DNA of 64,000 bases. It comes from Echinococcus granulosus. Taxonomy: Eukaryota; Platyhelminthes; Cestoda; Cyclophyllidea; Taeniidae. The number at the start of each line of letters is the position of its first letter. The first letter of the stretch is position 1. The stretch covers positions 545,192 to 609,191 of the forward strand of contig NW_020170422.1 in NCBI RefSeq assembly GCF_000524195.1. The letters run 5' to 3'. Of this stretch, positions 26,541-41,610 are shown piece by piece. The translations under genes and the position numbers were made by a program. The notes beneath the pieces are model-generated. The model did no database searches. It was not told the DNA's origin and saw only the letters and a program-made list of their open reading frames with translations.

Positions 26541-26548
26541 TTATTAGT
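26541..26548 (+). promoter_or_regulatory. Candidate spliced-leader acceptor of METTL25B
   Basis: A pyrimidine tract followed by TTATTAG ends at 26547. It is the only good acceptor between the PIGF stop and the first METTL25B exon. The exon has no in-frame ATG near its start and opens in phase 0 (TCC CGA GAC). Flatworm spliced leaders are known to end in AUG, which would supply the initiator in frame. Confidence 0.45.
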
Positions 26549-29500
26549 CCCGAGACGACTTGTTAGATCGTTGTCTGGTCTTTTTGTCCACCTATTCTTG
26601 GGTGTACTCCTTCAAGTGGACCGAGCTGTTCTCGCGTCCAGATCTCGATCTCGTCAGCACCTGTCCTAAGGAATGGGTCGATGTTTTATCGAAGTGTAAC
26701 ATCACAGATCTCCAGGTAGCTTCTTTTTATCTGGTGTATTTTCAATAGAGTAAATTCTGTCGGTTTGCCCAAATTGTTGCAACCGCTGCTGGATAAATTA
26801 TCGAAAATCCTACGTATGTGGTAGCGCGGTTCCGATTTAACAAATCCCTTTACGCACTGTATCAAGTTACTTTATAGCTGAACTTGGGACCTAGTTTTAC
26901 ATTTACCTTGGCATGGAAACTTCGCATCTAGTGCAGACACCGAAAGTTTTTAAGGCTTCTTTATGGACCTAAATACACAAGATTAATTGAACTGGTATTG
27001 ATGCAGTTCCGATGCCACTACATTTGGCGGTCATGAGGGTGGAAATAGTGCTCCTCTTTTACTTTTAAAAATTCCATGCAGTGACTGAAATGAGGCTTTA
27101 CGTGCTTGTCTTCTGAATGTTTTATTTGTGGGCAGCTGTCGTGATATCTGCGTATTTGTGGTGCCCAAACTGATAAAACCTGTCTGAAAAATGCCAGTTG
27201 TATCATGATTTTGATGAGTTAAACAAATAGAACCATATCTTTTCTAAAAAGTCGATGAATTGAATAATTTGGTGGTGCTGGTGCAGTGAAAAGGAGCTCT
27301 TGTGATGGTGAACTAATTCAGACTTAACATTGCACATTTTCGATGAAAAATGGGATACTCTTCTAAGTTACGAAAGCCAGTATCTGTGGATGCTCACTCA
27401 GTCTTGGGTTCACCGTTTTTTGGACTATGACAACTGGAAAGGCTTGCTTTTCTCAAATTGCCATTACATTCGATGTGCCATGGACATTGAAACCCACCCT
27501 GAAACGAAATTACCGTCTTCTTGATTCTCGTCGTTTAAACCAAAGACGGCTTCAACTCTCGCTTGAAGCGTTTACGTATTAACAAGTACTTTTACCAACA
27601 TTTCCCCAACTAGCGAAGCACAACAGGCCTCATCCTGAAAGGTGAAGCCTTGGAACCTACAACGCTGTGAAATATTTACATCTCTTTTCTAAAGATCGCC
27701 ATTTTTGGCGACTATGCTGATGAAGATGATGCCTCTTCATAATCGCTCTTTCTTTGGAAGCTTTTGTAGTGGGATTGAGAAGAGAGCTGTTACCGGATAG
27801 AGCACAGATTTATTGCTATTTATTCATTTATTGGAATCCTCCTCCGTAGGTTGTCGTACCCTTTATACCAGCGCTATTTTCACAACGCCAAGATTTGTAT
27901 AAAAGATTAGCGTTATTTTCTCTTTTCATTGATTGAATTAAGGGCATATAACTTCTCTAGCAAATCACTCGCCGCTAGATTACTGTACACACCAGCATTG
28001 TTGCTTTGGTTTTACCACTTATACTGAAGTGACAGATCTGTTTGTTGTAGCCGCTTTCCCATTGTATTTTCGTTAAAACATCAATTTAAAAGGGAAAGAA
28101 TTTCGTGTTTAAGGTGTCGCTTTTTTCTCCGTGACCGAAGTAGTGAAAAATGTGCCTAATAGGTGAACCATGGTGACGATTAGGGTAGCTAATATCATAC
28201 TGGGTGAATTTATCCTAGACTGTAATTTCAAACGCGAGTTTTGATCAAAACCGATTATTTAAAAAGCGAGGCTCATAGAATCTAGGTGGATGAAAAGCAC
28301 TATCGGAACATCTTACTCGCCTTTTATTTGACTAACGCCATATAAAGGCGAGCATGATAAGCTTCAACTTTTAGGCTGCCAAACGGAGAAAAATTGTATG
28401 AAAAACTCGCTTGCTCTTTATGTAGCCCATAATCCGGCTTTTATACGGATTTTTTGTAGCTGAACTCACCTTTTCCCTGTAATTGTCAAGCATCTGCGAA
28501 GCTACATCATTCCTTCTAATTTACGCACTTTCGAATTCCTTATCACCAGGAGTTTGCTGTCGGTGGCAGTGCCCCCGCTGCCTGGCCTGAGTCTCTCAAA
28601 TCCTTCGCGGAGCAGTGTGCAACCTTGACACAGGAGCTCATCCAATCGGCCACCTTCACACCCCCCACAACGTCTGTAACACCTCAAACTCCTTCTCAAG
28701 GGATCTTATGCCTCAATGCACCTGCTGGTCATATCTTCTACCAGTGTCACTTCATGAGAACGGCGTCACGCAAGGTGAAACCCAAGAAGCACCACGAGGT
28801 TGAGATTATGTCGGCGTTTCTCTGTGATCTTCTGCAGAACTCACTGCTGCTCTCAAGTACCCCACTTGATTGGGTTTCCAAGACTGGCTCAAATAGAGAG
28901 GTCACCTTTCAGACCGCTCCCTTTGAAGGTGGGATCATTGTGTGAGAGAGTAGGGAATGTCATCTGCATTCTTTAAGCAGCAGCAAGCGAATAGTTATGG
29001 AAGTATTCTTGAAATGTATCCACATTCTTTGGAATATAGCCTTACTACTTAGGCACTCATCTAGTGTGCATCTATTACTAAACGTAAGGTCGTCGCTTCA
29101 TTTAAGCTTTTTTGGAGCCTCTACAAATAATACTCTGCTGTTTTTGCGAATTGGTTTTAGGGGTCTCTTGCTTATTCGCGGTCGTAATTAGACGCTCTGA
29201 ATGCTAAACATTGAAACTTGTCAGTCCTTTCGTAGACGACTCTGTAAGACTTAACTTGATTCTCTTGCTGAGCACGGATACGAACTGAGATTCGCTTGTG
29301 CTTTCACGCATCTTTTGTTTATGCCAAAAAGATTTGATGTCCAAAGTAATGGAATATCCCCACCATCTGGGGCTGTAGCACTTTAAGAAGTGTCATGTGA
29401 CTAGCCAGTAAAATTTATCGTTTCACTGAACACATAAATGGATGAAAATGGATTTTCATTTCCCCAACAACCACATTGTTAAACAGGATGAACAAGGTAC

Positions 29501-32500
29501 AAAGTAGACAACTGCAGGTCGTGCATTGCCTACCACTTCTAGGACCACAGGACTCCCGGGACTACCTTTCAGTTAATCTACCAACATCCGCTTCTATGCT
29601 AGTCGATTTGGGCTCTGGTTTGGGGCATCTGCCACGACGAGTGCTGCAACGCCTTGACCTCATGTCGTTAAGGCCGCTTGTCGTTGCCGTGGAATCCAAT
29701 GCAATGTTACACGACACTGCACTACAGATGGAGGCGAAGGAGCCACATCCTGGAAGGCGCCTCATTCGGCTATTTGCTCATGTGGAGAAAGACGAAGTTT
29801 GCCTATTTAAAGAGAAGTGAGTATCTGGCGAATTTTGTTTTGACGGTGTCCCAATTAGTTCATTGTCCCACCATCCGAATTGGAATTGGTTCGCTAACAT
29901 TGTGTTTCAGATATTCTTATAACCGTTGTGAGGTTATGAGTTTGGGAGAACCTTTAATATATATGTGTATAACATGAAGATAGCTTTGTGATGCCAGCAT
30001 AGTAGTTTAATCACAGGATGTTGAAAGACCCGCATAATCTGATATCCAGTTAAGTCATATTCTACACGAATACAATGTTATAATCTAGAGAGACTTTTCT
30101 GAGGGTGGAAGAAGACACAATATAACCACAGAGTGCGTTTTCGACATGCAGGAGCAACTGAGGCTACTGGCATGATTCGGAGGCCAGGACGTCCGAGGAA
30201 GGTACAATGGCGGAGCCCCTGATTGGTCTGTTACTAAAACCGAGGGTTAACCAAACAATTAAAACATTGCATAGGCCCTCTCCTCTTTTAAGCGTCGTCC
30301 TCGGCGCTTTCCTTGGTCATTCCCCCGCCTCAGCCACCACAGAATAATCGGGGCTGCCAGAAAAACACTCATGAGCCATCTGTGCCAGTCATCGAATTCC
30401 TATGGCTTGACCACAGCGCTACTGACCCCTCTTGACAATTCTACTGGATCTGGAGTTTCATTCTGTATGAAAACTATATCGGTAGGACGAGGGAATGTGC
30501 CAGCCATCACATCTGTCCATTGCTAGTCGTAGAAGTACTGGCCTAAAAGCGGAGCCATATAACAAAGGCTAGGGTTTAACATAGTTTCGTGGAAGCAGTT
30601 TCGCGTCTGCTCCTCTTTGAACCCTTTCTCGCTTTAGTGCTGCCCAGCTATATTCATCTGGTTTCTACCCATCCAGTGGAAAAGTGGAGATATACTGTGT
30701 TCACATAATTAATATTTTCGTGCAGATACGGTAGACAGCTGCGTAACCAACTTGTCTAGTTGGTTTACGACCACGCCTAGTGTTGCTGCAAGCACGGCAC
30801 CGAGGTAGTTGTGGAAGGTGAACAACATTTGGGGACTTCCTGCTAGGGGTCACCACGTATTCTTCAACCCGCAGCACATGAACTTCTTCCATCACACTGT
30901 TTGCCATCCGGCAGTTGAAAGCAGGGTAGATGTCCTTTAAGATCGGGTTTGTTTTCCGTTGCCACCAATGTAGCGCCCCAAGACTTCCCTGAAGGTAAAA
31001 GAAGCCAGTAACCAGGCGTAGCATATTTCATTGCCATAACCGAGAGTTAAACAAGGAATTAATGTATTGCAATATTTTTCGTAATTAGGAGCTTTGAATC
31101 AGATTTTCTACTCGTGTGGGTCTGAAAGCATTGATACCTGAAACTGTAGCTGAATTTTTCACTTTGGATCCACATACATCAAAGTGTAGATATTAGTTTC
31201 CTATTAATTGTCGGTTGATCTTGTTGGCAGAATCAGGAAAGAGCTCCTCACTTTTACCGATGAAAGCAGAACACCCTTATTTGTCCACTAGTGAAAAGGA
31301 CAAACAGACATTTTTTCCTATTAGCTCCCAACTAACGGCAAACCTGAAGGAGACTATAACCTCTCAGTCATTGCCCAGTGCAATATGAATGAAATTCATT
31401 GTCTTGAATTTAAGCTTGGTCCACTCAGTGAATTGGCTTTATTTACTAAAATAAACCCCTATATTCCTCATTTTAGCTTAATTGTTTGCCTCTCATTCTT
31501 TTGCGTTTGTAGACTCTTTGCGGCATTGAAGGAGCAAGAGGAGGAGGAGGGGGAGAGGAAAGGAGAGATAAGCTATCTGCTCTGCGGTCTTCACTGCTGC
31601 GGTGACCTGAGCGAAGCGGCGCTAAAGATCTTCCACGTCGATCCGTGTGCTCATGCTATCGTTCTCGTGGGTTGTTGCTACCACAAAATGACCACTCAGA
31701 CGGATGATGTTCAGGAGGCCATAGAGGAAGAGCAAGTTTTCACAGTAAGAATCGGTGTTCTTATCGCTCAGTTGGATAGTCACTTAAAATTAGACTTAGT
31801 TAAAGTCACTGATTGCCCAAATCTACAATACTTGGCGCAGGTCTCAATCAAATAGCGTTTTTGCAACCCCTCGTCTCCCCAGTTCCCTCTCAGTCCCCAG
31901 CTACGTGCCGCATTCCAGCGATGTTCAGATGCAGGATCAGTGATAGCAGAGAAGTTAAAAGCGACAGTAGCCCTTCGTCTAGCTTGTCAGTGGTCGCCGC
32001 AGCAGTGGTCACAATGGAGCCCAAGGGAGGTCTATGACCACCGCGTTCGCGTCTTCGTCCGTTCCCTTCTTGGGGTACACCTGAACCCCGCTTCTGCCCC
32101 TGCCACCAACATCGCCATTCTCAAACGAGTTGCCCGCTATCCAGCCATCTGCTCTCTGCCGTCCAACACTTGTCTCACTTCAGTGCGTCAACCACTGCCC
32201 AAACTTACCAGTCACTGGCATGCTCTTCAGTCCGTTGCTGCCTCCGCCACTGGTGAAGCTGTTGGTGCTGCTGCTATCAACGCTACGGAGCTCACCCAAC
32301 TGGCTACTGCTAAAGAGGAGGTATGGCATCTCCTACCTGGTCTCACGGCACTGCAACAACTTGTCCAGCCCCTAATAGAGGCTTTCATTTTGGCTGATCG
32401 TTTGTGGAGCTTGAAGACGGCTCCAAATGTACGATTTGCTACGCTTGTGCGTCTCTTTGACCCCAAACTATCGCCTCGATGCATGGCTCTTGTGGCTGTA

Positions 32501-32533
32501 AAGAACACTTTGGACACTATTTTACCCTCATAA
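26548..32533 (+). CDS. METTL25B: METTL25B (RRNAD1)-like SAM-dependent methyltransferase
   Basis: Predicted class I methyltransferase; substrate not established. Exons: 26548-26715, 28550-28928, 29543-29816, 31513-31744 and 31883-32533, phase-consistent, about 567 residues. The N-terminal part aligns with the family (SFKWTELFSRPDLD, WPESLKSFAEQC). The motif KPKKHHEVE at the end of exon 2 matches the family's basic block. Exon 3 carries the SAM-binding motif LVDLGSGLGHLPRRVL and an acidic motif (VVAVESN). Exon 4 has GLHCCGDLSEAALKIF and GCCYHKM. Exon 5 ends LADRLWSLK and RLFDPKLSPRCMALVAVKN, the conserved C-terminus. No in-frame start codon is visible at the 5' end: either a small upstream exon was missed or a spliced leader donates the AUG. 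The exon 2 donor (28928) and exon 3 acceptor (29543) were chosen by phase. Intron 29817-31512 contains a TRIM-like copy. Confidence 0.88.
30076..31071 (+). mobile_element. Full-length TRIM-like element, copy 2
   Basis: 996 bp inside the METTL25B intron, same orientation as the gene. Left repeat 30076-30271; internal part 697 bp; right repeat 30969-31071 (shortened by an internal deletion). Both repeats begin TGT and end TTGCA. The left one has the GAAGAAGACACAATA and GGTACAATGGCGGAGCCCCT blocks and AAACCGAGGGTTAACC near its end. A minus-strand ORF (about 30701-31024) is not kept in the copy at 58242. Non-coding. Confidence 0.75.
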
Positions 32534-33599
32534 CGATTGTCTTGGAATACAAGCACTCTTATTTAGCATAAATCAGAAGGATAATCAAAATGAGCCAAGT
32601 GACTAGCTAATTTCTTTCTGTGATGACTTAATGAATCGTTTTGTTAGAAGATCCGGGTCCCTGTGGCGCTGGAGTTATCTCAGAAGACCTTAAAAGGCAT
32701 ACGAATCCCGAGTCATTGGTGTACTGAGGGGTTGGGCGAACAGTAACGAGCAGGGGCACTTGCTACCCCCTGTCTTCCTCAGGAGGTCCTTCACCCATCT
32801 TCCATTATGTCAATACTGAGATCGAGGCAGCTCCCCAAATTTATGCGGCGTAGGTAGATCCCCAGGGCACATTCATGAAATTCGAGTCGCCGGAGGTTCA
32901 AACCTGCGTTCTCGAGCACAAATGCCCAGGGCATACCTCAGTCCCCTTAGCATCTCCAGCGCTTCTCATTGTCAACAAATTGGTCATCATACTTAGGCGC
33001 ATCAGCCTCATTCACAAGATGGAGATGAACACTCATAATTGTTAAGAGGCTTTTATTTGTAAAGATAGTTCTAACTGAAAGCTGTATTTTATGAATTCTC
33101 TTACTATGTTTTGGTGAAGGTTGGGTCGTATTTTTTTAGCAAGTGCATTTGATTTCCCAATCGCTTTCGTGAGAACAACTGCATGACAGTACTATGAAGT
33201 CGCCTCCCGTATTCAACCCTCCTTTTTATTCCGTGGCCGGACATAACTGTTCTGAACCCAATGAATTATCGAGGCTTCAGTAGCATAGACAACATGGGCA
33301 TAGCCGTGCATCACCAAGGTAAATATGAAATCAGAGCAAATATCGCTCTGATGTAAGTGATTAAAAAGTTTAAAACGGCAAGTCGTATTCAAGACATGAA
33401 ACTGCATAATTAAGAGCTGTATATTAAATGGTATAGATAAAAAAATGTTGCTTCATCCTATTATTAAGTACAGAGGTCAAAAGAAGCGCTGGAGCAGCTA
33501 CAGATCCTTACGTTCCGTCTTTCTTTCCTCCCTGAAAACGAGGAATAAGTTGTCATTGCTCAAATGAGGCTTTGAAATCGGAGAAATAAAAGGGCCGCC
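32534..33599. other. Convergent intergenic region (METTL25B / HDAC3 3' ends)
   Basis: Tail-to-tail spacer. A minus-strand AATAAA (33230-33225) is a possible HDAC3 polyadenylation signal. The 32.65-32.95 kb part is GC-richer with no recognisable coding frame. Confidence 0.4.
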
Positions 33600-35816
<2,217 letters not shown>

Positions 35817-36486
35817 AATTGCACACTGACTGCAAAGAAGGCGCGGACAAACTAAAGACCAAAACAGTGCGGAGGCAAACCAAGTATATTCGATGAATAA
35901 GGTAAATTGTAAATAATTTTAAAAGGATACAAAGACTATGACTTTAAGCAACACAATTATTTAAAAAAACGCAAAGGTGGAACACACTTAGGACACTTGT
36001 ACAGGCCTTCGTATGTGGCTTAGAATTCTTTTAACTTTGTACCTTGTCAAATTAATAAAACAAATCAGCCAGATTTTTGGTACTATCTAGATTTAACTAC
36101 ACCAGGGACAATTTAAAACATTTCACTCGTTTTGCCGCTCTAAATCGCTTAAAACGACTTCCTTTAAGTGATTGCACAGGCTAAGTACATTTAAAATGTG
36201 CACTCCTAGCCATTTATCTGTATGCACAAAATGGTCGTTTTTTATCAACAAATGTTGTCCATACTCATAGGCGTTGGAATTGTGTGCTGAGTGTGTGGCT
36301 GGTGCATTTACCACTTACAAATTCACGATTTAATTTCTTACAACTTAAAATTACCTTGTTGAGAATTTTGCCTTATTACTGAATTCGTAGAACATAATGC
36401 AGCTGCTGCTCCCTTTTACCAGACCACAAATAGCCTCTATTCTTATAGGGTTAAATATTGCTAATCAGTCTTTTTGGTCGCTGGGA
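35817..36486. other. Head-to-head promoter region between HDAC3 and NDUFV2
   Basis: 670 bp separate the two divergent start codons. No other gene is visible, so it probably contains both promoters. No specific element could be named. Confidence 0.45.
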
Positions 36487-37440
36487 ATGTTAAATGCGTC
36501 GAAAGGCTTATTCTTGAATACGCTGCCCTTGAAGGCTTTTAGATCGTTTAGCACCGCCTTATTTTGGGTAGGCCTTTTAACTTCCGTGTTTTTACTAAAG
36601 TAGCACCGGGACACCGCCATCAATAACAGGGATGTACTATTCGAGTTCACGCCAGAAAATTTGAAGCGCTTGGAGGAGTTGAAAACGCACTATCCTGTCG
36701 GCTATCATGCTTCTCTTATAATGCCCGCTCTGGACATTGCACAACGGCAGAATGGCTGGCTCCCGATTTCCGCAATGTCTAAAATTGCGGAGTACTTAGG
36801 TGTACCTGAAATGCGTGTTTTTGAAGTGGCCACCTTTTATACTATGTTTAACAGGTAGTCTATGACTTTATCCGTCCTCTATTTTATTAGGAATCCCGTC
36901 GGAAAATACCACGTTCAGCTCTGTACTACTACTCCGTGCATGTTGGGTGGTGTCGGTTCTGATGTGATTTTGGAAACCATCGAGAAAACTTTAGGCATTA
37001 AGACTGGTGAGACTACTCCTGACAAACTCTTCACCCTAAGTCAGGTTGAGTGTCTTGGGGCCTGTGTTAACGCGCCAATGATGCAAATCAATGATGATTA
37101 CTATGTACGTCGTAACCTGCTGTTCTCTTTGATATTCCATGCCAAAAGTGTTATGTCGTAATTTACCGTTACTTTTATAGGAGGACTTGACTCCTGATGA
37201 TGTTGTTAGGATTCTCAGCGATCTCAAAGCTGGCAAGAAACCAAAACACGGTCCTCAGTGAGTTATTCGCTACTTGATTGAGGTTGATGTAGTTTGGAGT
37301 TTCGTAAATGGCTCTCATTTCTCACTTCATTTAGGTCGGGTCAGGGTCATCGCTGCGCTTGCGAACCGAAGGGTGGTTTTACTTCTCTCAACACGCCTCC
37401 TGTCCCTCCGGATTTCAAATTACAAGACGCATTGAAGTAG
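36487..37440 (+). CDS. NDUFV2: NADH dehydrogenase (complex I) 24-kDa flavoprotein subunit
   Basis: Mitochondrial matrix-arm subunit carrying the N1a [2Fe-2S] cluster next to the FMN subunit. Exons: 36487-36567, 36604-36854, 36891-37104, 37181-37257 and 37335-37440, total 729 bp, 242 residues, phases consistent. Residues 1-27 ([18 protein letters not shown] onwards) are basic and amphipathic, as in a mitochondrial presequence. The body has [30 protein letters not shown] and [13 protein letters not shown]. Cluster ligands are the two Cys in CTTTPC and the two in CLGACVNAP. The C-terminus has the family's [13 protein letters not shown]. The first two introns are both exactly 36 bp; the others are 76 and 77 bp. 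The start was chosen as the ATG that gives a presequence; an upstream open frame from 36397 is probably 5' UTR. Confidence 0.97.
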
Positions 37441-38965
37441 ACTGTGGACATTTAACGTTTCTGTAGTTAGTATGTATGCACCCAAAATGTGGTATTTCAT
37501 ATTTGTTTATGTTCTATCACTTTTTACGCCCCACCATCTGGAGACTTGGCTAGCTGGTAGGGAGAATTTTAAAATTTGTTAAGATTTGTTTTTGATTAGT
37601 TATTTGCGTTGAAGAAGACAATATCGTCGAAAAATTATGTTATAGAACACGGTTTTACACTTGGTGATGACTGAAGAACGAGTTTTCCATGGGTTTGGGT
37701 TTCTCATTGCATTCAGTGGTTGTCTCAGTTTTTTTGTAGACGAGAGATATCTTTTCACTAGGCACTTCAGTATATTTGCATGCTTTGGAGGCTCTATTTT
37801 GATATTGCCAAGTATTAGAACTACTGCGCCTCTCGAGTTACCTCCAAACACACTGAAGTGCATGCGAGTCTTGACGTAGTTTTGCTATATGCGTACTAAA
37901 AGGCTGGTAGCATACACCCCCTTGGGGATCACTGCGTCACGTGGCTCCAATCTTGTTCCAAGCGTTTGCCTCTAACCCCCACCCATTATCCTTTGGTCTT
38001 TGCTTGCAAGGTTTCTGGAGTTATGTGGAGGCAGGCGTGGGGTTCTGTGCTATCTCGAAAAGACATCTGGGTTTGAGGGCAATTGTGCGTCTTTCAGATT
38101 CGGAGAGATGCTTCTGTCACGGTTTTTTTGTGAACTGCATTGAAACAACTTATCTCTTACCATCAATTATTCCTTTACGGTGGACGCTCTCCGTTGAAGA
38201 TTTTTTCCCAAAATGACTCATTTGATTAGACAAATAATGTGGATTGGCGGCCTTTTCTCTGTTGTCACTAGTACCATCCGATTTGCTGGTTTTATGACTT
38301 GGAGTGTCCATGACCCAGATCCAGGATCTTACCGAGGCCTCTGACTAGAAAGGTGAGCTAGATATCAGAGTGGATGTCTTTATTCACCAACGTAGTGAGT
38401 ACCCAAGGCAGATGAGGTCAGCATGTACGTGTCTGGTGTTTATGGTACAGGGACTGGTATATAATAAGCTTGCCTCCGAGTTGCGTCTTGGTGATTTCAG
38501 CCAGGCGTCCCTATAGTAACCGACTTGGGCAGTTTTCAGTAGAATTAGTGAACTTTCGCTGGGCATTATCCACTGAGGCAAGACTGAGTAAGACGATAAC
38601 TTAAAATTAGTAGTGTATTTTATGTCATTTATTATTATCATGGTCTCCACATGATGTCAACTTTCGCTTCTTTGGCAGTTTTGCAAACAAGTCTTCTAGA
38701 TTTTGCGTAGTTCTTACCATCGTAACGCATTTCAATGCCTTTGACATTTTTTGACAGCGTTACTTCACCATATGCGGCCTTTAGAAACAGATCTATGGCC
38801 TAATGTTTGTTATGGACTATACGAAAGACCAAGACAATAAGGTGGACTTTTACAGCAGTGGAGGTTTATTTAAGGAAGTGTGGACTCCAAGGTAGGGGCC
38901 ATCCAGTAAAGTGGTGATGCAGCCTCCACAACAATTTCCCGAAGCTCATACATTCTTGCTAACTT
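37441..38965. other. Spacer downstream of NDUFV2
   Basis: Short open frames only (for example 37661-37879 and 37941-38216) with no family resemblance or supporting splice sites. No RNA gene recognised. Confidence 0.4.
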
Positions 38966-39152
38966 TGTTCTCCGAGACTTTCCTGAAGACAAAAGAAGAC
39001 ATAATACTGAGGTAGAATATATCTATTCAACATACGATGGGGGTTAATGTTACTGGCATGGTTCAGAGGCCAGTCCACCCGCCGAAGGTATGGTGACCAA
39101 GATACAAGGTAGCCCTTTACCAAAACCGGGCGTTAAACAACCAAAGTAATGC
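38966..39152 (+). repeat. Solo terminal repeat of the TRIM-like family
   Basis: About 187 bp. It begins TGTTC, then CTGAAGACAAAAGAAGACAT, a GGTTCAGAGGCCAGTCCACC block and ACCAAAACCGGGCGTTAAAC before the end. It matches the left repeat of the copy at 58242-59238, with no internal part attached. Confidence 0.7.
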
Positions 39153-40214
39153 GGATATCATGACAACTTCCAGACTCATGTAACTTTTACGCCGATAGCG
39201 ATAACTAAATCATGTCCTACAAAAAACTTGGGGAGATTGTGTAACAATGAGCCAAATAGATAGGATTAAATAATAGTTTCATCCGATGCAATGCTGCAGA
39301 ATAATGCTCCAAGCTGAATACAAGGAATATCGACTGGAATACCAACTTTTGTTAGAGAGAAGGAAAACAGATTTATAGATTTATCATAAAATTTTTTTTT
39401 ATTAAGGTCGACTTTTTCTTGAACTTTAAAAAAGCATGTGCAAGCGAAATCAGTTGCGAGAAATAGAGGGAACTAGCAATATCGTTGAATAAAGTGAAAA
39501 ATCTAGGAATGAATCGCAGTTGAAAGATAAAGTTCATGCGGTATAGGGAACATACAGGTATCTTTGTAAAAATATTCGTTACTATTTTTTTATGAATCAA
39601 AAAGCTTTTAACACATGCATGTGGCAGTCGAAGGTAAAAGCATCTCCCCTGAAAGAGTACGAGTTTCGCTAATTCCAGTTGATGCTTACGAGAAGATTAG
39701 CGAGAGGAAGAAATCCTTTAATAGAGAGCATGGAGGCTACACGATGCGCAGTAGTTTTTTTGCGAACTAGTGATCGTCGCCACCTTGTAAACTGGTAGCG
39801 TTAGCTCAGCCATATATTGTGGTTATAGGCCGCTAACTAACGACTTTTTCTCCAAACCTCTTTTATTTCGAAACAAATAGGTCTAAGTTTCAGTTGCAAA
39901 CCTACATATGCTAAAGATATGCGAGTCTTAGTTTTTAGAGAGCCGGTGCTGTGAAGTCTTGGAGACCTCACGAATCTTTTTAAAGTGGAGGTGTTCTTGC
40001 AAAGAATGATTAAATGTGAATGATACAACTAAATAGTCGATTTGGTGGTAACAGGCAGTGATCAGGCAACAATTATTTGCTAAAATAATCGCCAATTCGA
40101 ATCCTAATCTTCATTTAAAGATAAGTCATATTTTGAGTAACTACAGGCGATCCTTCATCACATCATGAAATTTTCAATTACGGAACTATTCTGACCCATA
40201 GGGTGTGAAAAAAT

Positions 40215-40336
40215 ATTTCGGTTTACTGACTACTGGCATACCTCTGGGGCCAACCCGCGCGGTGAAGGTACAATGATCAAGAAACAAGTGGCCCTTGGCC
40301 AAAACCGAGAGTTAAACCGACAGGTAAAGTGTTACA
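40215..40336 (+). repeat. Truncated solo terminal repeat
   Basis: Keeps the right two thirds of the family repeat: ACTGGCAT, a CCAACCCGC..GGTGAAGGTACAATG region, CCAAAACCGAGAGTTAAAC and the terminal GTTACA. The left end is not recognisable. Confidence 0.6.
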
Positions 40337-41241
40337 GCAGGCACTCGCTGACCAGAGGTTGGAGGAGCACAAAAACAATGGGACAGTAAAATGGGGACGA
40401 CTTGCCAGTCTTTGTCAGGTAATTCGACTGGAGAGACAATTCTTGATCACAGAAAACGTGGCTGCATTTGTGTGAGGCTGACGAACACGCAGATTTCTTG
40501 TCTTAGTGCTTTAAAATGGAAATGGTCCAATCCTTACTTAACGTGTATTCGAACCAAGTAAATACCTTTAATAATGAAAGAGAAATTGGTTTCTTAAACT
40601 ACGGGCAGAATAGTAAAATGGCTTACCAAGTGCGTGTATAACGAGCAAGACGTTATACTTGATCGTCTGCTGTACACTTCTGCTCCCTTCAACGTCTTGA
40701 GTCTCCTTGAGGATAGGAGGTAGGAGGACTGGAAGGTATGCGATTCTCGCCTTGACAGTCCTGTAAAGTTGCGGTATTAAAGAAGTGAGAGTCTCCTTCT
40801 CATAAATTCGTACGAGGCTTGGCCTAGCAATGCAGGCCAGACTGCCGATAGTTCATTCCATCTGATGAAGGCGAGAAAGTTGGCTCTTCCACTGAAATTA
40901 TGATTGGATCGGTCTACATTCAGATGGAAATGCAATACAATCGAGTAGCTTAGAATAACAAGAATGCATTGACCACCTCTAACCTTTGCATTTTTTCACC
41001 TCCGTATCTCTCGCCTGCCCATACATACGCTCATGCAGTAAATCGCCTCAAAGGCAGCAGAATCGCTTCTTCAGGTTCATGTCTTCGTTTGAAACTATAG
41101 CCATGATTCCCACCCAATAGCTTCCGCATCTAGCTTATCGGAATTACGTGAGGGACTGGTAATAATTAATCAGCATTCAACGCTGTCATTACCTACATGA
41201 GAAATAACGGAAAACCTAGCACCTATAAGGAGTGGAATTAC
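40337..41241. other. Spacer, nothing recognised
   Basis: No coding exon, RNA gene or repeat can be supported. Confidence 0.4.
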
Positions 41242-41510
41242 CTGTGTGTTTCACATCACTTGCGGCACTGAATAATTCGCCTAAGCTGTGCCACCCATCC
41301 ACTCTGTTGCCACCTCTTTGCGGTGCCGTGGTAATCACCTCAGCCAACTTCCTTCGCCTTTGAATCCATTCATAACAAAATGGTGTGAGAAAACCAGTGA
41401 AGATCACCCTCGAGGAGTTGATAAACGTTAGCGACATGGTTAATGTAGTTGTAGAAAAATACGACGTATCCACGTATTCAGCGCCGATAGGATGGCTATA
41501 AACCATGTAC
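41242..41510 (-). CDS. Possible exon next to the assembly gap, unidentified
   Basis: A minus-strand frame is open from the gap edge (41510) down to a possible donor (GTAATT after 41242). The translated part includes ITTAPQRGGNRVDGWHSLGE, which looks protein-like. No family recognised, and the upstream part is lost in the gap. Low confidence. Confidence 0.22.
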
Positions 41511-41610
41511 NNNNNNNNNNNNNNNNNNNNNNNNNNNNNNNNNNNNNNNNNNNNNNNNNNNNNNNNNNNNNNNNNNNNNNNNNNNNNNNNNNNNNNNNNN
41601 NNNNNNNNNN
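41511..41610. other. Assembly gap (100 N)
   Basis: Exactly 100 N, a conventional placeholder for a gap of unknown size. The sequence on its right is the tip of a family terminal repeat, so the break probably happened at a repeat. Confidence 0.95.

Noticed and set aside
32880..32930. GGTTCAAACC, resembling a tRNA B box, in the METTL25B/HDAC3 spacer
   Set aside because: No matching A box at the right distance and no cloverleaf could be folded by eye, so neither a tRNA nor a tRNA-derived SINE is supported.
36397..36486. Upstream start of the NDUFV2 first-exon frame
   Set aside because: The frame is open from 36397, but a start at 36487 gives a typical mitochondrial presequence; the upstream part is hydrophobic and unlike the family.
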